Of a DNA stretch of 64,000 nucleotides, positions 36,907-46,997 are shown one piece after another. The translations under genes and the position numbers were made by a program. The notes under the pieces are model-generated. The model made no database searches and had not been told where the DNA came from. It was given only the letters and a program-made list of their open reading frames with translations. This DNA comes from DASXQK01 sp963757155 (GTDB taxonomy: Bacteria > Pseudomonadota > Alphaproteobacteria > Dongiales > Dongiaceae): the NCBI GenBank assembly GCA_963757155.1, contig CAVWQS010000002.1, positions 124,001 to 188,000 on the forward strand, written 5' to 3'. Positions within the stretch are counted from its first letter, which is position 1. Every line of letters begins with the position of its first letter.

Positions 36907-38039
36907 CAGACGGCCTCCAGGATCGTGGTGATCCCCTGGCCGCCGCCGATGCATTGGGTCGCCAGCGCCAGGCCCTTGCCCTCGCGCTTCATGATGGCGG
37001 CCGCCTTGCCGGTGATGCGCGCGCCGGTGGCGCCCAAGGGATGGCCCAGCGCAATCGCCCCGCCGTCGATATTGGTCTTGGCCCAGTCGATGCCGAGCTC
37101 GTCCATGCAGGCCAGCGCCTGGACGGCGAAGGCCTCGTTGAGCTCGATCACGTCGATATCCCCAAGGGCGAGCCCGGCGCGCTTCAGCGCCTTGCGCGTC
37201 GCCGCCACCGGACCGATGCCCATGATCTCCGGCGCGCAGCCGGCGACCGCGATGCTGCGGAGCTTGGCGATCGGCTGCAGCCCATGGGCCTTGGCGTAGT
37301 CCTCGGTCACGATCAGGGTGGCACTCACCCCATCGGTCAGAGGCGAGGAGGTGCCGGCGGTCACCGTCCCGTCCGCGTCGAAGGCGGGCTTCAACCCCGC
37401 CAGGGTCTTCAGATCCGTGCCGGGGCGGATGCAGCCGTCCTTCTCCACCCGCTGATTGCCTGACGTGATGGGGATGATCTCATCGGTGAATTTGCCCGCC
37501 GCTTCCGCCGCGGCGGCGCGGGCATGGCTGTCGACGGCCAGCTGCTCCTGCCGCTCGCGCCCGATCTTGTATTTGCGCGCCAGATTCTCCGCCGTCTCGC
37601 CCATGGAGATATAGGCCTGGCTGATGGCGACCAGCCGGGGATTGGGCATGGGGTTGAAGCCGCCCATCGGCACGCGGGTCATGGATTCCATGCCGCCGGC
37701 GATGAAGGCCTCGCCGGCGCCGAGCTGGATGGCGCCGGCGGCCATATGGATCGCCTGCATGGAGGAGCCGCAGAAGCGGTTGACCGTCGTCCCGGCCACG
37801 CTCTGGGGCAGCCCCGCCAGCAGCCCCGTCAGCCGCGCGACGTTCAGCCCCTGCTCGCCCTCGGGCATGGCGCAGCCGACGATCAGATCCTCGATATCCC
37901 CGCCCGGCACGCCCGTCTTCTGCAGCAGGCCCTGGATCACGGCCGCCAGCATGTCGTCGGGGCGCACCCGGGTGAGCGCGCCCTTGCTCGCGAAATGGAA
38001 GGGCGAGCGGACATAGCCGGCGATGAAGACGTTCTTCAT
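36906..38039 (-). CDS. Acetyl-CoA C-acyltransferase (thiolase)
   Basis: Intact, 377 residues. It cleaves 3-ketoacyl-CoA to acetyl-CoA and a shortened acyl-CoA. TVNRFCGSSMQAIHMAAGAI holds the nucleophilic Cys, ELNEAFAVQALACMDELGID a conserved block, GGAIALGHPLGATGAR the catalytic His, and TQCIGGGQG the second Cys. ATG 38039 overlaps the acyl-CoA ligase stop (ATGA). It sits between the ligase and the FadN-like gene in a complete beta-oxidation operon. Confidence 0.92.
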   Translation of the reverse strand: MKNVFIAGYVRSPFHFASKGALTRVRPDDMLAAVIQGLLQKTGVPGGDIEDLIVGCAMPEGEQGLNVARLTGLLAGLPQSVAGTTVNRFCGSSMQAIHMAAGAIQLGAGEAFIAGGMESMTRVPMGGFNPMPNPRLVAISQAYISMGETAENLARKYKIGRERQEQLAVDSHARAAAAEAAGKFTDEIIPITSGNQRVEKDGCIRPGTDLKTLAGLKPAFDADGTVTAGTSSPLTDGVSATLIVTEDYAKAHGLQPIAKLRSIAVAGCAPEIMGIGPVAATRKALKRAGLALGDIDVIELNEAFAVQALACMDELGIDWAKTNIDGGAIALGHPLGATGARITGKAAAIMKREGKGLALATQCIGGGQGITTILEAV

Positions 38040-39740
38040 GCGGTCGTTCCTTCTGCGAGGAGGTCCTTCTTGGAGATCTTGCCGATGACGGTCTTGGGCA
38101 GGCTCGCCCGGAACTCGATCTGCTTCGGCATCTCGAAGGCGGAGAGCTTGTCGGCGAGAAACTGGGTCATCGCCTCGGCGGTCAGGCTCTGGCCCGGCTT
38201 CAGGGCGAGGAACAGCTTCACCGTCTCGCCGCGATAGGGATCGGGCACGCCGACCACCGCGCATTCCAGCACCGCGGGATGGGTCAGCACCACCTCCTCG
38301 ATATTGCGCGGATAGATCTTGAAGCCGCTGGCGTTGATCATGTCCTTGAGGCGGTCGGTGATGAAGACATAGCCCTGGGCATCCATATGTCCGACGTCGC
38401 CTGTGGCGAGCACGCCGTCACGCAATACATGTTGCGTCTCCCCGGGCTGCTTCCAATAGCCGGCCATGACCTGGGGGCCGGCGGCGCAGATTTCCCCGGT
38501 TTCGCCCCAGGGCCAAGGGCTGGTGCGGCGGCTCGATGGCGCGGATCGAGATCACGGTCTGCGGATAGGGCAGGCCGACGGAGCCCGCAGGCGGTAGGGC
38601 CTCCGGCCGGGGATTGACGGGATTGCAGCAGACGACCGGCGAGGCCTCGCTGAGGCCATAGCCTTCCAGCAGCTTGGCGCCGATCGCCTTCTCGAAGGCG
38701 GTGCGCAGCTCCCCGGCCAGGGCCGCCCCGCCCGAGACGCAGTAATAGAGCGAGCTCAAGTCGTGCCGGCCGAGATCCGGCGCGTTCAGCATGGCGTTGA
38801 ACAAGGTCGGCACCCCGGCCATGACCGTCGGCTTCTTGCGCGCGATGATGCGCAGGAGATCCTCCAGCTTGAAGCGCGGCAGCAGGATCATCTCCGCGCC
38901 CTCGAACAGGGCCCAGTTCATGATCACCGTCATGGCGAAGACGTGGAACAGCGGCAGGACGCCCAGGATCCGCCGCGGCCCGGCGGGCGCATTGGCGAAC
39001 CAGCGCACGCATTGCTCGGCATTGGCGTAGAGATTGGCGTGGGTCAGCATCGCCGCCTTCGGCACCCCGGTGGTGCCGCCGGTATATTGCAGCAAGGCGA
39101 TCGCCTGATAGGGATCGATAGGCGGCGCCACCATGATCCCGTCATTGGCGATCAGCCGGGCGAAGGGCACATGGCGCTCATCCACGGGGATGCGTGCCAC
39201 TTCATGGCGCATGACCCAGGGATAGAGCCAATTGCGCGGGAAGGGTAGCGCGTCGGCCAGGCGGCAGACCACGACATGCCTCAGCCGCGAGGCGCCGATC
39301 AGAGGGCCCAGCTTGGTGTAGAGCGAGACGACATCGAGGGTCACCATGATGTCGGTCTCGGAATTGTCGATCTGATGGCCGAGCTCGCGGGTGGCATAGA
39401 GGGGGTTGTAATTGACCACCGTCCCGCCCGCCTTCAGCACCCCGTAGTAGCAGATCACGGAATAAGGACAGTTGGGCAGATGCAGCCCGACCTTGACGCC
39501 GGGCCCCACCCCTAGCGCCTGAAAACCCTTGGCCGCCCGGTTCGCGAGCCGGCCGATCTCGGCGAAGCTGTAGCGCCGGTCCAGGAAATCGATGCAGGGC
39601 CGGTCGGCGAAGCGCGCGACCGCATCCTCCAGCAGGGCGTGCATCGGCTTGATGTCGATCTCCGCCGCCCAATCGACATCGGACGGATAGGAGGCCAGCC
39701 ACGGAAAAGCGGGCGCCTCGCTTGCCGTCCCCTGCTGCAT
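38036..39740 (-). CDS. Long-chain fatty acid--CoA ligase (FadD-like); one frameshift
   Basis: About 568 residues when joined. It activates a fatty acid to acyl-CoA through an acyl-adenylate. ALLQYTGGTTGVPKAAMLTH is the AMP-binding loop, LLEGYGLSEASPVVCCNPVN the A5 motif, LATGDVGHMDAQGYVFITDR the A7/A8 region and PKTVIGKISKKDLL the C-terminal catalytic lysine. The frame changes near 38515, in CCTTGGCCCTGGGGCG. ATG 39740 is preceded by GAAGGAAGG; an in-frame ATG 15 codons upstream is less likely. First gene of the ligase-thiolase-FadN-dehydrogenase operon, divergent from pgk. No FadR-type operator was recognised in the 127-bp gap. Confidence 0.87.
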
Positions 39741-39867
39741 CCTTCCTTCGCTCCCGACCCTGAATTTGTCGCCTGGGATAAACATAGGCCGTCCGCGCCG
39801 GAATTGCGATCCGGGCCGATTTGCCCTTATGGTCGCAACCCCTTGCTTTCCTTCGGATGACCCAGAC

Positions 39868-41064
39868 ATGACGAAGTTCCGCACCCTCGACGACATCGAC
39901 GTCTCCGGCAAGCGCGTCCTGCTGCGCGCCGATTTCAACGTGCCCATGAAAGACGGCAAGGTCAGCGACATGACCCGCATCGAGCGCGGGGCCGCCAGCA
40001 TCCGCGAGCTCGCCCAACGCGGCGCCAAGGTCGTGGTCCTCTCCCATTTCGGCCGCCCCAATGGCAAGCCGGTGCCCGAGATGTCGCTGAAGCCCATTGC
40101 CGCGGCCCTATCGCAGGCCTTGGGCGGTCAGCCCGTCGCCTTCGCCGATGGCTGTATCGGGCAGGATGCGAACAAGGTCATCGCCGGGCTGGCGCCGGGC
40201 GGTGTGGCCCTGCTGGAAAACCTGCGCTTCCATGCCGAGGAGGAGAAGAACGATCCCGGCTTCGCCCGCGCTCTGGCGGCCGAGGGCGATATCTATGTCA
40301 ACGACGCCTTCTCCTGCGCCCATCGCGCCCATGCCTCGACGGAGGCCATCGCGCATCTCCTGCCTTCGGCCGCGGGAAGGCTGATGCAGACCGAGCTCGA
40401 GCATCTGACCCAGGCGCTGGCCGAGCCGAAGCGGCCGGTGATGGCGATCGTCGGCGGCGCCAAGGTCTCCACCAAGCTCGATCTGCTGGGCAATCTGCTG
40501 AGCAAGGTCGATGTCCTGGTCATCGGCGGCGGCATGGCCAATACCTTCCTCCATGCCCAGGGCATCGCCATCGGCAAATCCCTGGCGGAGCGCGAGATGG
40601 CCGATACGGCGCGCGAGATCCTGGCCAAGGGCAAGGCCCGCGGCACGGAGATCGTCCTGCCGGTGGATGCGGTGGTGGCCGAGGCGCTCAAGCCCGGAAT
40701 CGCCACCAGCACCGTCCCCATCGGCAAGGTGCCGGCCGACCGCTCGATCTTGGACGTCGGCCCGGCGACGGTGGCCGATCTCGAGGCGCGGCTCGCCGGA
40801 TGCAAGACGCTGGTCTGGAACGGACCGCTGGGCGCCTTCGAGACGCCGCCCTTCGATGCCGGCACGATTGCCGTCGCCCGCACCGCGGCGAAGCTGACGG
40901 AGGCGGGCAAGCTGCTCTCGGTGGCGGGGGGCGGCGATACCGTGGCGGCGCTTGCCGCCGCGGGTGTGGTGGAGCGCTTCTCCTATGTCTCCACCGCCGG
41001 CGGCGCCTTCCTGGAATGGCTGGAGGGCAAGACCCTGCCGGGGGTCGCCGCGCTGATGCGCTGA
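39868..41064 (+). CDS. pgk: Phosphoglycerate kinase
   Basis: 398 residues, standard for Pgk; interconverts 1,3-bisphosphoglycerate + ADP and 3-phosphoglycerate + ATP. RVLLRADFNVPMKDGKVSD (N-terminal signature with the substrate Arg and Asp), VVLSHFGRPNGK, NDAFSCAHRAHAS, AIVGGAKVSTKLDLL, VWNGPLGAFE and SVAGGGDTVAAL (nucleotide loop) are all present. ATG 39868 is preferred over a frame-open extension of 34 codons. The frame is intact. It is alone here; gap and tkt are not adjacent in the window. Confidence 0.95.
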   Translation: MTKFRTLDDIDVSGKRVLLRADFNVPMKDGKVSDMTRIERGAASIRELAQRGAKVVVLSHFGRPNGKPVPEMSLKPIAAALSQALGGQPVAFADGCIGQDANKVIAGLAPGGVALLENLRFHAEEEKNDPGFARALAAEGDIYVNDAFSCAHRAHASTEAIAHLLPSAAGRLMQTELEHLTQALAEPKRPVMAIVGGAKVSTKLDLLGNLLSKVDVLVIGGGMANTFLHAQGIAIGKSLAEREMADTAREILAKGKARGTEIVLPVDAVVAEALKPGIATSTVPIGKVPADRSILDVGPATVADLEARLAGCKTLVWNGPLGAFETPPFDAGTIAVARTAAKLTEAGKLLSVAGGGDTVAALAAAGVVERFSYVSTAGGAFLEWLEGKTLPGVAALMR

Positions 41065-41120
41065 ATATTCATGAAACCGGCACTTTGGAACCCCGGCTGC
41101 GCATGCCAGCTTAGGTAGAG

Positions 41121-42371
41121 ATGATGACCCTCCGCACCCTGCCCCGCCTTCTTCTCCCTTTCGCAGCCCTGTTGCTGCTGGCGCTGCCAGTCGGGGGGAC
41201 AGCGATCGCCGAGACGCCGAGCCAGGCGCCGGGGCAGCGGTTCGAGATCGATCCCGGCAAGCTTCCCGCCCCCTATGCCACCGATGCCGTTGCCAATGTC
41301 GCCGATCTCGTCGATCGTCCCTCGCCGCCGCCCTTCCGGCTGCCACCGGGCTTCAGCGTCAACGAGTTCGCGGGCGGTCTCAGCGATCCGCGCTGGATGA
41401 CAGTGGACGCCAATGGCGATGTGTTCCTCACCTTGCCGCGTCTGGGCCAGGTCTTGCTGTTGCGCGACAAGGACGGCGACGGCAAGGCCGAGCTGAAGAC
41501 GGTCTTCGCGGCGGGCTTCCAGCGGCCCCACGGTCTCGCCATTCACGAGGGATATCTCTATGTCGCGGGGACCGACGGGCTCTGGCGCATGAAGCTCGGC
41601 GGCGACCGCGCGACCACAAAGCCCGAGATGGTGACCAAGCCCGATGCCTTCGGCGCCGGGGTGCATCACTGGACGCGCAATGTCGTCTTCTCCCCCGACG
41701 GCAAGCGCTTCTTCATCGCCATCGGCTCCGTGGACAATATCGGCGAGGATCCTCTGCCCCATGCCACGGTCCAGAGCTTCGCCGCCGACGGCAGCGACCA
41801 GAAGACCTTCGCCGCGGGGCTGCGCAATCCCGTGGGCATCGCCTTCTATCCCGGGACCAACGATCTCTACACCGTGGTCAACGAGCGCGATGGGCTGGGC
41901 GACGGGCTGGTGCCGGATTATCTGACCCGGCTGCAGGAGGGCGGCTTCTATGGCTGGCCCTACGCCTATATCGGCCACCACGTGCAGCCCGATTTTCCCA
42001 GCCGGCCCGAGATGGTGGCCAAGACCCTCACGCCCGATCTGCTCTTCCAGTCCCATTCGGCGCCGCTGGGCTTGGTCTTCTACGACGGCAAGATGTTTCC
42101 GCCGGAATATCAGGGCGATGCCATCGTCGCTTTGCACGGCTCCTGGAACTCGAGCGAGCCCACCGGCTACAAGGTCGTGCGCGTCCCCTTCAAGGACGGG
42201 AGACCCCAGGGCTATTACGAGAATTTCCTCACCGGCTTCTGGCTCGAAGGCCAGAGCCCGGCCCAGGTCTGGGGCCGCCCCGCCGGCCTCGCCGTGGCGG
42301 TGGACGGCAGCCTGCTCATCGCCGATGACGCCGGCGGGGTGGTCTGGCGCGTGAGCTATCGGAAGCCCTAG
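41121..42371 (+). CDS. Exported PQQ-type sugar dehydrogenase (L-sorbosone dehydrogenase-like)
   Basis: 416 residues with a signal peptide (residues 1-30, LLLPFAALLLLALPVGGTAI), so periplasmic. The rest is a six-bladed beta propeller of the soluble PQQ glucose/sorbosone dehydrogenase family: PPGFSVNEFAGGLSDPRWM, QRPHGLAIHEGYLYVAGTDG (catalytic His region), GVHHWTRNVVFSPDGKRFF, GLRNPVGIAFYPGTNDLYTV, LQEGGFYGWPYAYIG and DAIVALHGSWNSSEPTGYKV match the family blades. It would oxidise a sugar or sugar aldehyde with PQQ and pass electrons to the respiratory chain. It follows pgk by 56 bp but is probably transcribed on its own. PQQ synthesis genes are not in the window. Confidence 0.85.
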   Translation: MMTLRTLPRLLLPFAALLLLALPVGGTAIAETPSQAPGQRFEIDPGKLPAPYATDAVANVADLVDRPSPPPFRLPPGFSVNEFAGGLSDPRWMTVDANGDVFLTLPRLGQVLLLRDKDGDGKAELKTVFAAGFQRPHGLAIHEGYLYVAGTDGLWRMKLGGDRATTKPEMVTKPDAFGAGVHHWTRNVVFSPDGKRFFIAIGSVDNIGEDPLPHATVQSFAADGSDQKTFAAGLRNPVGIAFYPGTNDLYTVVNERDGLGDGLVPDYLTRLQEGGFYGWPYAYIGHHVQPDFPSRPEMVAKTLTPDLLFQSHSAPLGLVFYDGKMFPPEYQGDAIVALHGSWNSSEPTGYKVVRVPFKDGRPQGYYENFLTGFWLEGQSPAQVWGRPAGLAVAVDGSLLIADDAGGVVWRVSYRKP

Positions 42372-42417
42372 GCTTCCGAGGCCTGGAACAAGACAGAAAC
42401 CGTGCTATCTTTATTGA

Positions 42418-42624
42418 ATGACTCCGAAGCCCGCGCCCTACGCTGTCGATGACGAAATGGACGAAGCCACTCCCTTGAGCGAGGAAGAGCGAGCGGCGGT
42501 CAAACGCGCCGAAGCCGATATCCTCGCGGGCCGCCTCCATGATCACGAGGACGTGGCAAAATGGCTGCGCCAACGAGCGAAAGAGATCGTCGAACGCGCC
42601 TATAAGCGCGCCAAAACTCGTTAG
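42418..42624 (+). CDS. Putative antitoxin of a ParDE/RelBE-type pair
   Basis: A 68-residue, highly charged protein. It has no clear ribbon-helix-helix that I can name, but the acidic middle (LSEEERAAVKRAEADILAGR) and helical, basic C-terminus (WLRQRAKEIVERAYKRAKTR) are usual for small antitoxins. The stop lies 3 bp before the toxin start, the typical order and spacing. ATG 42418 has no strong ribosome site (TATTGAATG), so translation may depend on a near-leaderless transcript with TATCTT about 12 bp upstream. Its role as antitoxin rests mainly on the toxin next to it. Confidence 0.65.
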   Translation: MTPKPAPYAVDDEMDEATPLSEEERAAVKRAEADILAGRLHDHEDVAKWLRQRAKEIVERAYKRAKTR

Positions 42625-42627
42625 GCT

Positions 42628-42912
42628 GTGCCCAGGGTTCGTTGGACCGATGAGGCACGAAGAGACCTCAGCGACATCCTGATCTACGTCGACGAACACA
42701 ACCCCTCGGCAGCCATAGATCTCGTCGAAACCATCATCGCATCTGGTAATGCGCTCGCCGCATTCCCCGCACGAAATCCGGTTCGGCATCCCGAGCAGCT
42801 TCGAGAGCGGCCCGTGCTCGGAACACGCTATCTCCTCCTCTATCGGATAGAGGCAGACGATTTGGTTGTGATCCTGGCAGTTCGACACGGTGCGCGATCG
42901 CGACTGCCCTGA
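42628..42912 (+). CDS. ParE/RelE-family toxin
   Basis: 94 residues from a GTG start at 42628. VRWTDEARRDLSDILIYVDE at the N-terminus and HPEQLRERPVLGTRYLLLYR, then LVVILAVRHGARSRLP, form the ParE/RelE toxin core (basic beta sheet after two helices). ParE members block gyrase, RelE members cut ribosome-bound mRNA; sequence favours ParE but not decisively. It directly follows the antitoxin-like gene, 3 bp apart. It lies convergent with the moeB-like gene. Confidence 0.82.
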   Translation: MPRVRWTDEARRDLSDILIYVDEHNPSAAIDLVETIIASGNALAAFPARNPVRHPEQLRERPVLGTRYLLLYRIEADDLVVILAVRHGARSRLP

Positions 42913-42937
42913 GACAGCCGTCGGGCGCAAAGCGCGC

Positions 42938-43737
42938 CTAGCCCATATGCTCCGACAGATCGTGGATCGTCGCGTGTCCGCCGCAGAGGCGGCAGGCGGG
43001 GTCGCGGGGGATGCGGAGCGTGCGGAATTCCGTCGCCAGCCCATCATATATAAGGAGTCGCCCCGAGAGGGTCTCGCCCAATCCCAGCAGCTCCTTCAGC
43101 ACCTCGGTCGCCTGCAGCGCGCCGGCGCTGCCGGCGAGCGCGCCGAAGATCCCGGCCTCTTCGCAGCGCGGCACGAGATCGGCCGGCGGCGGCTCGGGAA
43201 AGAGGCAGCGGTAGCAGGGATGCGGCGGGCCGAGATAGGCCTTGAATACCGAGAGCTGGGCGTCGAAGCGCAGCAAGGCGGCGGAGACCAAGCGGCTTCC
43301 GCCCGAGATAGCAAGCATCGTTCAGGAGATAGCGGGTGGCGAAATTATCGCTGCCGTCGGCGACGAGGTCGTAGCCCGCCACGAGCTCGGCCCGCATTGG
43401 CCGCGGTGAGCCGCACCGCATGGGTCTCGACCTCGATCTCGGGATTGATGGCGGCGATCGTCGCCTTGGCGCTCGCCACCTTGGTCCTGCCGAGGCTGGC
43501 CGTGCCATGGATGATCTGGCGCTGCAGGTTCGAGAGCTCGACGGAATCATCGTCGACGATGCCGATGCGCCCCACCCCGGCCGCCGCGAGATAGAGCAGC
43601 ATCGGCGAGCCGAGCCCGCCCGCGCCCAGCACGAGCACGCTGCTGGCCAGGAGCTTCTCCTGGCCGGCCTCGCCGACCTCGTCCAGGATCACATGGCGGG
43701 CGTAGCGCTCGAGCTGAGGGTCGGTGAGCGCCGGCAT
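42938..43737 (-). CDS. moeB: ThiF/MoeB/HesA-family E1-like adenylyltransferase; two frameshifts
   Basis: About 265 residues after joining. Proteins of this family adenylate the C-terminus of a ubiquitin-like sulfur carrier (MoaD or ThiS). LERYARHVILDEVGEAGQEK and VLVLGAGGLGSPMLLYLAAA (ATP loop), IGIVDDDSVELSNLQRQIIH (catalytic Asp and Arg), then DLVADGSDNFATRYLLNDAC, and two Cys-x-x-Cys pairs (PCYRC, CRLC) for zinc match MoeB. Frame changes lie near 43395 and 43305. The start overlaps the dut stop by one base. MoeB versus ThiF cannot be told without partners; no moaD or thiS is visible. Confidence 0.82.
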
Positions 43738-44189
43738 CAGCGCCGCCCGGTGGAACCGAAGCCGCCCGTGCCGCGCGCGCTCTCGGGCAGCACCTCGCTC
43801 TCGCGCCAGGCGAGGCGGGCGACCGGGGCGATGACGAGCTGGGCGATGCGGTCGCCGCGTTCGAGACGGAAGGGCGCCTCGCCGAGATTGATCAGGATGA
43901 CGCCGACCTCGCCGCGATAATCGGCATCGATGGTGCCGGGGCTGTTGAGCAGGGTCACGCCATGTTTGAGCGCCAGGCCCGAGCGCGGGCGGATCTGGGC
44001 CTCATAGCCCGCGGGCAAGGCGATGGAGATTCCGGTGGGGATGAGCCGCCGGGCGCCGGGCGCGAGCTCGACCGCCTCGCCCACCGCGGCCAGGAGATCG
44101 AGGCCCGCGGCATGGTCCGTGGCATAGGCGGGAAGCGGCAGGCCGGCGCCATGGGCCAGGCGCTGTAGCGGAACTTCAATGGGGCGCAA
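43737..44189 (-). CDS. dut: dUTP diphosphatase
   Basis: Intact, 150 residues. Hydrolyses dUTP to dUMP, keeping uracil out of DNA and feeding thymidylate synthesis. The five trimeric-dUTPase motifs are visible: HAAGLDLLA (1), IRPRSGLALKHGV (2), GTIDADYRGEVGVILIN (3), RGDRIAQLVI (4) and ARGTGGFGSTGRR (5, the ordered C-terminal arm). Downstream of coaBC with 14 bp between, an arrangement common in alphaproteobacteria. Confidence 0.95.
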   Translation of the reverse strand: MRPIEVPLQRLAHGAGLPLPAYATDHAAGLDLLAAVGEAVELAPGARRLIPTGISIALPAGYEAQIRPRSGLALKHGVTLLNSPGTIDADYRGEVGVILINLGEAPFRLERGDRIAQLVIAPVARLAWRESEVLPESARGTGGFGSTGRR

Positions 44190-44203
44190 GGGAGGAAGCC
44201 GTC

Positions 44204-45411
44204 TCAGGCCGAGCGGGCCAGGCGGCGCTGGATCGTATCGGCGAGGCGCTCCGCCACCTCGAGCTTGCTGAGGCGCGGCCAGCTTTCCACCCCGTCGGCC
44301 GCGACCAGATGGATCGTGTTCTCCGCGCCGCCGAAGGTGCCCGAGCCCGCCGAGACGTCATTGGCCAGGATCAGGTCGCAGCCCTTGGCGGCGAGCTTCT
44401 TCTTGGCATTGGCGATCAGATTCTCGGTCTCGGCGGCGAAGCCGACCACGACCAGAGGCCGCGCATTGCCGGGGGCCGCCAGGGTCGCGAGGATATCGGG
44501 GTTGCGGGTGAGCGCGATGGCCGGCGGCTCGTCCGATCCCTTCTTCATCTTCTGGGTCGGCTGGCTTGGCCGGGCGCCAATCGGCGACCGCCGCCGCGCA
44601 GACGGCGATATCGGCGGGCAGCGCCGCGCGGCAGGCGGCCAGCATCTCCTCGGCGCTCTCGATATGGTGCACCTCGACCCCGGCCGGGTCCGGCTCGGCC
44701 GTCGGGCCGGAGACCAGGACGGTCGCCGCGCCCCGCCGGGCGAGCGCGGCGGCGATGGCATGGCCCTGCTTGCCGGAGGAGCGGTTGGCGATGAAGCGCA
44801 CGGGATCGATGGCCTCGAAGGTGGGGCCGCTGGTGACCAAAGCGCGCCGGCCGCTCAGGGGCGCATCGGCGCCGAAATAGTCCTCGATGGCGGCCAGGAT
44901 CTCCATCGGCTCGGCCATCCGCCCGCTGCCGAACTCGCCGCAGGCGAGATCGCCCGCCTCGGGCCCGATCTGGAGAACGCCGCGGGATTTGAGGGTGGCG
45001 ATATTGGCCTGGGTCGCGGGATGGGCCCACATCAGGGTGTTCATCGAGGGCGCGATCAGCACCGGCTTGTCGGCCGCCAGCAGGGTCGTGGAGGCAAGAT
45101 CGTCGGCCAGCCCATGGGCCAGCTTGGCCAGGAGGTCGGCGCTGGCCGGGGCCACCACGATCAGATCGGATTCCCGCGACAGGCGGATATGGCCCATCTC
45201 GCTCTCGTCGGTGAGGGAGAAGAGCTCCTGATAGACCTTGCTCTCGCTGAGGGCCGCGACCGACAGCGGGGTCACGAATTGCGCCCCGCCCTTGGTGAGG
45301 ATCGTGCGCACGCTCGACGCCCCGTTCGCGCAGCCGGCGGATGAGCTCCAGGCTCTTATAGGCGGCGATGCCGCCGGAGATCACGAGCAATAGGCGCTTG
45401 CCGGCCAGCAT
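44204..45411 (-). CDS. coaBC: Bifunctional phosphopantothenoylcysteine decarboxylase/synthetase; two frameshifts
   Basis: About 402 residues after joining. It carries out two steps of coenzyme A synthesis. CoaC part: LVISGGIAAYKSLELIRRL (FMN loop), DLIVVAPASADLLAKLAHGL, PSMNTLMWAHPAT (decarboxylase loop) and PEAGDLACGEFGSGRM with the reactive Cys. CoaB part: GRRALVTSGPTFEAIDPVRF, NRSSGKQGHAIA, CAAAVADWRP, and KMKKGSDEPP with the essential lysines. Frame changes lie near 45318 and 44570. Because CoaBC is normally essential, these are better explained as sequence errors than as gene loss. Confidence 0.9.
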
Positions 45412-45491
45412 GGGGGACTCCTGCCCGGGTTCCGGGCTGATCCATCAAGCTACAAGGTAGGAAATCGCACCCCTTGCCGCAAGCAGGGTGC

Positions 45492-46934
45492 CTAGCGCCC
45501 CCGGAGGCCCTTGGCCATCTGGACCAGCTCGCGCAGCCGCCCGCGGGCGAAGAGCAGCAGGACGGCGACATAGACGAGGGTCCCGATGGCGACCCCGGCG
45601 GCGAGCTGGAGGGCCGGGCGCTCGCCCGTCAGCAGGGATTCGACCCCCATGACGGCCGCGGCCATGGCGGCCGCCCCCAGCCCCGGCACCAGAGCCTCGC
45701 CCAGATAGGCTGCCACCGGGAAGCGCACCAGCCGGCGCAGCACCGCCAGCTCGAGGCCATAGAAGATGATCTGGGTGGCGGCCACGGCGACGGCCACGCC
45801 CGGGATCCCCCACTGCACGCCGATCAGGCTGAGGCCGACCTGGGTCAGGGCCTGGGCGGTCACGACGCCAAGGCGGATGGTCGGGCGGCCTAGCGCCGTC
45901 ACCACATGGCCGAAGAAGAAGCCCAGGCAATAGGCCAAGGAGAAGAAGGCGAGGATGCGGGTCGGCAGGATGCTGGGCTCCCATTGGTCGCCGACGCCGA
46001 CGCGGATGAGCGAGGGGGCGATGGCGGCCAGGCCGATGAAGGCCGGGATCACCGTCAGGCTGAGCAGGCGCTGGGCCGTGATCAGCCCGCGGGCCACCCG
46101 CTGGCGATCCTCCTGGATGCGGGAGAAGAGCGGCACCACGGCGCGCTCGGTGCTGCCGGCCACGAAATCGGTGATGATGGAGACCAGGCGCTGGGCGACG
46201 CTGTAATAGCCCACCTCCGTGGCGCCGAAATAGAAGCCCAGCAGCAGCCGGTCGGCCTGGCCGCCGAGGATGCGGAGCAGATTGGTCGCCAGCACGTTGA
46301 AGCCGAAGCCGAAGAGATCGGCGAAATGGCGCCGGGAGAAGGCGAAGCGCGGGCGCCAGGCGACGATGGCCCAGAGGATCACCACCCCCACCGCCTGGCT
46401 GACGAGGCCCTGGCCCACCAGCGCCCAGACCCCCATGCCGGCGAAGGCCATGGCCACGCCTACCGCCCCGCCGATGAGGGCGCTGGCCGTCTGGCGCAGC
46501 GCCAGGTCGCGGAAGCGCAGCTCGCGCCGCGCCAGCCCGATCTGGACCACGCTGATCGAGGTCAGCAAGGGCGCCAGGGAGTACCAGCGCAGCACCGGCG
46601 CCAGCCGCGGCTCGCCATACAGATCGGCCAGCGGTCCGGCGAAGGCGATGGTCAGGAGCATGAGCGCCAGGCCGACGCCGAGATTGGCCCAGAAGGCCGA
46701 ATCCTTATGGGCCTCCTCGATGGTCTCGCGCTGGATGAGGGCGGTGGTGAGACCCTGGTCGGAGATGGTCTGCACCGCCATGAGATAGACCTGGGCCAGC
46801 GCCGCCAGGCCGAAGGCCGAAGGCTCGATCAGCCGGGCCAGCAGCAGGAACACCCCGGCCGAGACGATCTTCATCCCCCAGCTCTCGCCCATGGACCAGA
46901 GCGCGGTCACCAGCGCGGTGCGCTTCAGGGACAT
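45492..46934 (-). CDS. Lipopolysaccharide/polysaccharide flippase (PST family, MATE-like fold)
   Basis: Intact, 480 residues, about fourteen hydrophobic helices. MKIVSAGVFLLLARLIEPSA and FGLAALAQVYLMAVQTISDQ followed by GLTTALIQ at the N-terminus are the signature of the Wzx-type polysaccharide transporters, which flip lipid-linked sugar units across the inner membrane. GFNVLATNLLRILGGQADRL and YYSVAQRLVSIITDFVAG are further family blocks. No glycosyltransferase is adjacent, which is unusual since such flippases often sit in polysaccharide loci. It lies between coaBC and ubiB, interrupting the common ubiE-ubiB-coaBC order. Confidence 0.88.
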   Translation of the reverse strand: MSLKRTALVTALWSMGESWGMKIVSAGVFLLLARLIEPSAFGLAALAQVYLMAVQTISDQGLTTALIQRETIEEAHKDSAFWANLGVGLALMLLTIAFAGPLADLYGEPRLAPVLRWYSLAPLLTSISVVQIGLARRELRFRDLALRQTASALIGGAVGVAMAFAGMGVWALVGQGLVSQAVGVVILWAIVAWRPRFAFSRRHFADLFGFGFNVLATNLLRILGGQADRLLLGFYFGATEVGYYSVAQRLVSIITDFVAGSTERAVVPLFSRIQEDRQRVARGLITAQRLLSLTVIPAFIGLAAIAPSLIRVGVGDQWEPSILPTRILAFFSLAYCLGFFFGHVVTALGRPTIRLGVVTAQALTQVGLSLIGVQWGIPGVAVAVAATQIIFYGLELAVLRRLVRFPVAAYLGEALVPGLGAAAMAAAVMGVESLLTGERPALQLAAGVAIGTLVYVAVLLLFARGRLRELVQMAKGLRGR

Positions 46935-46997
46935 GGGGGTGCCTTCGGGGGTAGGCCGCAGCCGGAGCGTTGAGAGACGTACACCGCCCTCATCCCG